Assembly (NCBI GenBank): GCA_947631215.1
Contig: CANRKN010000116.1
Span: 1 to 6,678 of the forward strand
DNA: 6,678 nt
From: an uncultured Oscillospiraceae bacterium
Lineage (GTDB): Bacteria > Bacillota_A > Clostridia > Oscillospirales > Oscillospiraceae
Reading direction: 5' to 3'
Shown here: positions 4,882-6,678 of the stretch, one piece after another
How positions within the stretch are numbered: position 1 is the stretch's first letter
Layout of the letters: every line of letters starts with the position of its first letter
Notes under the pieces: generated by a model
Told to the model about the DNA's origin: nothing
The model's input: the letters and a program-made list of their open reading frames with translations, nothing else
Databases searched by the model: none
Position numbers and translations under genes: made by a program

Positions 4882-5176
4882 ATATACTGTCAAACTATAT
4901 TCCCGTGCCGACCGCAATTTGGATAACATCTACTCCTATATCGCGCACAATCTGCTTGCTCCAGGCACTGCCGCCAATATGGTAGATGCCTTGGAAGAAG
5001 CGATCTACAGCTTGGAAGAATTACCTGAACGCGGGGCTATACGACAGACGGGCCTCTATGCCAACCAAGGTTATCGCCAGCTATTCGTGAAAAACTATGT
5101 CATCATCTATAAAGTGCTGAAAGACCTGCGGCAGGTTCATGTTGTGACCGTGCGCTATGCGCCCAGCCAGTTTTAG
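4874..5176 (+). CDS. Type II toxin, RelE/ParE family
   Basis: With the TTG start the product is 100 residues, the usual length for RelE/ParE toxins. It begins (M)DRYTVKLYSRADRNLDNIY, typical of the first beta strand and helix of the fold. It continues with two helices ('PGTAANMVDALEEAIYSLEELPERG') and ends in the conserved C-terminal strands 'YRQLFVKNYVIIYKV' and 'VHVVTVRYAPSQF'. The opening helix, the 'LPERG' turn and the 'VKNYVIIYKV' strand are common to both RelE ribosome-dependent mRNA nucleases and ParE gyrase poisons, so the target cannot be told from sequence alone. It overlaps the antitoxin by 8 bases. No clear terminator follows: only a 5-bp hairpin (5166-5181) without a T-run, then the repeat hairpins. 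Confidence 0.88.
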   Translation: MDRYTVKLYSRADRNLDNIYSYIAHNLLAPGTAANMVDALEEAIYSLEELPERGAIRQTGLYANQGYRQLFVKNYVIIYKVLKDLRQVHVVTVRYAPSQF

Positions 5177-5197
5177 CTGGCACAAAAATGAAAACGC

Positions 5198-5258
5198 TCA
5201 GGGAACAACGTCCCTGATAGAGCTCCCGCGAAAGCCCAATGAAATGGGTTTCGCGGGA
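5198..5258. repeat. Palindromic repeat element, copy 3 (right of toxin-antitoxin)
   Basis: The same two-hairpin unit as copy 1: TCAGGGA (5198-5204) pairs with TCCCTGA (5211-5217), then a short ATAG-containing linker, then the long hairpin 5224-5258. The long hairpin and its edges (5223-5259) are identical to 4273-4309, and the bulged G shows the same orientation. The two copies form direct repeats about 950 bases apart that enclose copy 2 and the toxin-antitoxin module. Confidence 0.85.
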
Positions 5259-5266
5259 AAAAGGAA

Positions 5267-5327
5267 GAAGAGCCTTGACCGATGAGGGGGCCTGGCTTGC
5301 CAGGACCTCGAATCTTCAAGGCTCTTC
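5267..5327. repeat. Long imperfect hairpin
   Basis: GAAGAGCCTTGA (5267-5278) and TCAAGGCTCTTC (5316-5327) are exact 12-base complements. Inside, GAGG (5284-5287) pairs with CCTC (5306-5309), and CCTGGC (5291-5296) with GCCAGG (5299-5304). The whole 61 bases can fold into one elongated stem with internal loops. No gene or T-run is associated with it. Confidence 0.7.
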
Positions 5328-5351
5328 TGACGTGGCAAAGACTGCGCTATT

Positions 5352-5398
5352 TGATACAATGCAACGCTTTTCGGGCGAGCGTTGCATTTGTCGTATCA
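5352..5398. repeat. 17-bp bulged hairpin with AGCGTTGCAT repeats
   Basis: TGATAC (5352-5357) pairs with GTATCA (5393-5398), and AATGCAACGCT (5358-5368) with AGCGTTGCATT (5378-5388), leaving a TGTC bulge at 5389-5392. AGCGTTGCAT occurs again directly at 5398-5407, so this 10-mer is present twice direct and once inverted within 50 bases. It lies just past the end of the fucO remnant on the - strand but lacks a U-tract for a standard terminator. Confidence 0.7.
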
Positions 5399-5424
5399 GC
5401 GTTGCATGTGGCTGGAGCGGTCGC

Positions 5425-5741
5425 TCACATGATCTTGCGGAACAGGGCCTTGAAGTCCTCCACAGGGGCCGGCTTGGGGTTGCCGGGGGCGCAGGCGTCC
5501 GCCGCGGCGGACTGGACGTTCTCGATGGTAGGGTTGGGCTTGATGTCCGTGAAGATGGTGTACTCCATGCCCTTTTCCTTGAAGGCGTTCAGGATGCTGT
5601 CGATCTGGCCGGACTTGACCACATGGCTCCGGAGGCGATGAAGACCTTTTTGCAGCCGCGGGCGGCCAGCTCATTGCCGATCTCGGCCACGGCCCCGGCG
5701 CCGTGATAGGATACGTTGTTCAGTACGATGCGATTTGCCAT
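5425..5741 (-). pseudogene. fucO: fucO remnant: lactaldehyde reductase with frameshift and internal deletion
   Basis: The reading starts at ATG 5739-5741 with AGGAGG (5751-5756) 9 bases before it. It gives MANRIVLNNVSYHGAGAVAE and on to 'GCKKVFIASG' (residue 38), the start of a group III iron-dependent alcohol dehydrogenase of the FucO type. One base is then missing near 5628. In the shifted frame the expected 'HVVKSGQIDSILNAFKEKG' and 'YTIFTDIKPNPTIENVQ' follow. At about 5497-5512 the sequence jumps directly to 'ADACAPGNPKPAPVEDF' and a TGA at 5425-5427, which resembles the last ~25 residues of FucO. The catalytic core, including the NAD-binding glycine loop and the iron-binding histidines, is gone: roughly 105 codons remain of about 380. 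An intact FucO would reduce L-lactaldehyde to 1,2-propanediol after RhaD. It lies 42 bases behind rhaD in the same direction. Confidence 0.85.
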
Positions 5742-5783
5742 TTGTATATTCCTCCTCGTATATGATAAATAGTTTTTCCGCTC

Positions 5784-6596
5784 TTACGCCAGATACCCCT
5801 CCCGCGGGGTCACTTTGAAGTGCCCGGCCAGCAGGCGCATCTGGTCGTCCGTGAGGGTCTGCCTGATGGGCAGATGGGCGATCTTCATCCAGATCTCCGC
5901 CGCCTTCTCCGCCGTCTCGATGAGGCCGAACGTCTCGTCCAGGTCCTTGCCCGCGCCGTAGATGCCGTGCTGGGCCCAGACCACCAGCCGGGCCGAGCCC
6001 ATCTTCTCCGCCGTGGCGATACCTATCTCATTCGTCCCGCAGAGCATCCAGGGCAGCACGTTCACCCCGTCCGGAAACACTACGATGCACTCCGTGCACA
6101 TCTGCCACAGGGTCCTTGTGAAGGCCCGCTCATTAAGGTCGTGGATATAGGTCATGGCCAGCAGATTCGCAGGGTGGCAGTGCATGACCACCCGGTTGGC
6201 CGGGTCTACCGCGAGCCGGGCGGCGTGGCTCATCATGTGGGCGGGAAACTCGCTGGTGAACTTCCCTCCGTCCGTGAAGCCCCAGAGAAGCTCCGCCGTG
6301 GCGCCCTTGTCCGTGAGGCGCACCAGGCCCAGGTTCACCTCCGGGGCATACTGCACGTTCTTGAAATATTTGCCCGTGCCGGTGACGAGAAAATACTTCC
6401 CATCCAACTCCGGAGCCTCAAAGCCCGTGGGCAGCGTGCGGATGACGGCGTTTACATCCAGATAATCCGCCACGTCCGCCTCGTCCAGCAGCAGGCTTAT
6501 ATTGCCGCCGTTGCGCTCGTCCCAGCCGTGGGCGTACATGTTGGTCGCGGTGCGGATCATCTCTGTCATGAAGGGCGCGGTGAGGATGTCTTTCAT
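5784..6596 (-). CDS. rhaD: Rhamnulose-1-phosphate aldolase
   Basis: The 270-residue protein is full length for the class II aldolase RhaD (E. coli about 274). It cleaves L-rhamnulose 1-phosphate to dihydroxyacetone phosphate and L-lactaldehyde in the cytoplasm. Zinc ligands are visible as His139 and His141 in 'VVMHCHPANLLAMT' and His210 in 'VVWAQHGIYGAG'. The catalytic acid is Glu116 in 'KFTSEFPAHMMSH'. Substrate-phosphate contacts are expected in 'ERNGGNIS' (27-34) and 'VTGTGKYFKN' (71-80). Spacing of these residues follows the E. coli enzyme with a constant offset. The ATG is supported by AGGAGG (6604-6609) at 7 bases. The same ATACGAGGAGG context precedes the fucO remnant downstream, consistent with one operon. 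Other rhamnose genes (isomerase, kinase, regulator) would lie beyond base 6678. Confidence 0.95.
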   Translation of the reverse strand: MKDILTAPFMTEMIRTATNMYAHGWDERNGGNISLLLDEADVADYLDVNAVIRTLPTGFEAPELDGKYFLVTGTGKYFKNVQYAPEVNLGLVRLTDKGATAELLWGFTDGGKFTSEFPAHMMSHAARLAVDPANRVVMHCHPANLLAMTYIHDLNERAFTRTLWQMCTECIVVFPDGVNVLPWMLCGTNEIGIATAEKMGSARLVVWAQHGIYGAGKDLDETFGLIETAEKAAEIWMKIAHLPIRQTLTDDQMRLLAGHFKVTPREGYLA

Positions 6597-6678
6597 GGTT
6601 CTGCCTCCTCGTATAATAAGTTTGAAAGTTAATAATCCAGATATCAGCAGGCTTAGAGATGCCCGTGATACAATAGCT
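6597..6678 (-). other. Upstream region of rhaD, no gene resolved
   Basis: Besides the rhaD ribosome binding site, nothing firm is seen here. Read leftward, one frame closes with TAA after a few codons (LLYHGHL) and could be the end of an upstream gene, but the piece is too short to identify. AT-rich hexamers such as TATTAT (complement of 6613-6618) are too near the ribosome binding site to be a rhaD promoter. Confidence 0.35.

Noticed and set aside
4248..5258. CRISPR array
   Set aside because: The repeats are self-complementary hairpins. Two are 24 bases apart and the third is 850 bases away across two genes. There are no regular spacers and no cas genes.
5239..5706. 155-codon + strand open frame over the fucO remnant
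   Set aside because: It is antisense to recognisable FucO fragments, starts inside repeat copy 3 and has no ribosome binding site.

Overview
The window looks like chromosome from a GC-rich, spore-forming Clostridia, most likely an Oscillospirales/Oscillospiraceae-type gut anaerobe. The main reasons are a clear spo0A gene, strong AGGAGG ribosome binding sites before nearly every gene, GC-rich coding sequence, and an L-rhamnose/L-fucose catabolic pair. The lineage is inferred from gene content and is not proven.

Left part (1-2330). The + strand carries the C-terminal tail of a hexapeptide-repeat acyltransferase followed by a small acyl carrier protein, probably the end of an acyl/cell-surface modification operon. 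A strong 13-bp hairpin separates it from a - strand operon of two genes read right to left. The first is a TtcA-type PP-loop tRNA thiolase, the second a radical SAM protein of the SPL (COG1533) family. This operon has a near-consensus sigma-A promoter (TTGACG-17-TATACT).

Middle (2280-3730). A short, acidic, all-helical protein has its own extended -10 promoter and its own terminator and is transcribed leftward. It is divergent from spo0A. The 330-nt region between them holds one perfect Spo0A box and one near-perfect box in inverted orientation, suggesting autoregulation. The Spo0A receiver domain keeps the phospho-acceptor Asp and the Lys but has Pro where the second acidic-pocket Asp normally sits. 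spo0A ends in a textbook bidirectional terminator, opposite an unrecognised 135-aa - strand ORF.

Accessory island (about 4164-5430). A complete type II toxin-antitoxin module (Phd/YefM-like antitoxin, RelE/ParE-like toxin) lies in visibly AT-richer DNA. Its extended -10 promoter is embedded in a perfect 12-bp-arm palindrome. The module is bracketed by copies of a palindromic hairpin element. Two copies are identical, one on each side; a third beside the left copy has a different outer stem, changed in a compensatory way on both arms. Further large inverted repeats fill the space to the right.

Right part (5425-6678). On the - strand rhaD (rhamnulose-1-phosphate aldolase) is intact. The gene behind it, fucO (lactaldehyde reductase), is a wreck: a one-base frameshift after codon 38 and a large in-frame internal deletion that joins the N-terminal part to the last ~25 codons at a perfect 16-bp palindrome. 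The pathway step after RhaD (lactaldehyde to 1,2-propanediol) is therefore probably not encoded by this copy.
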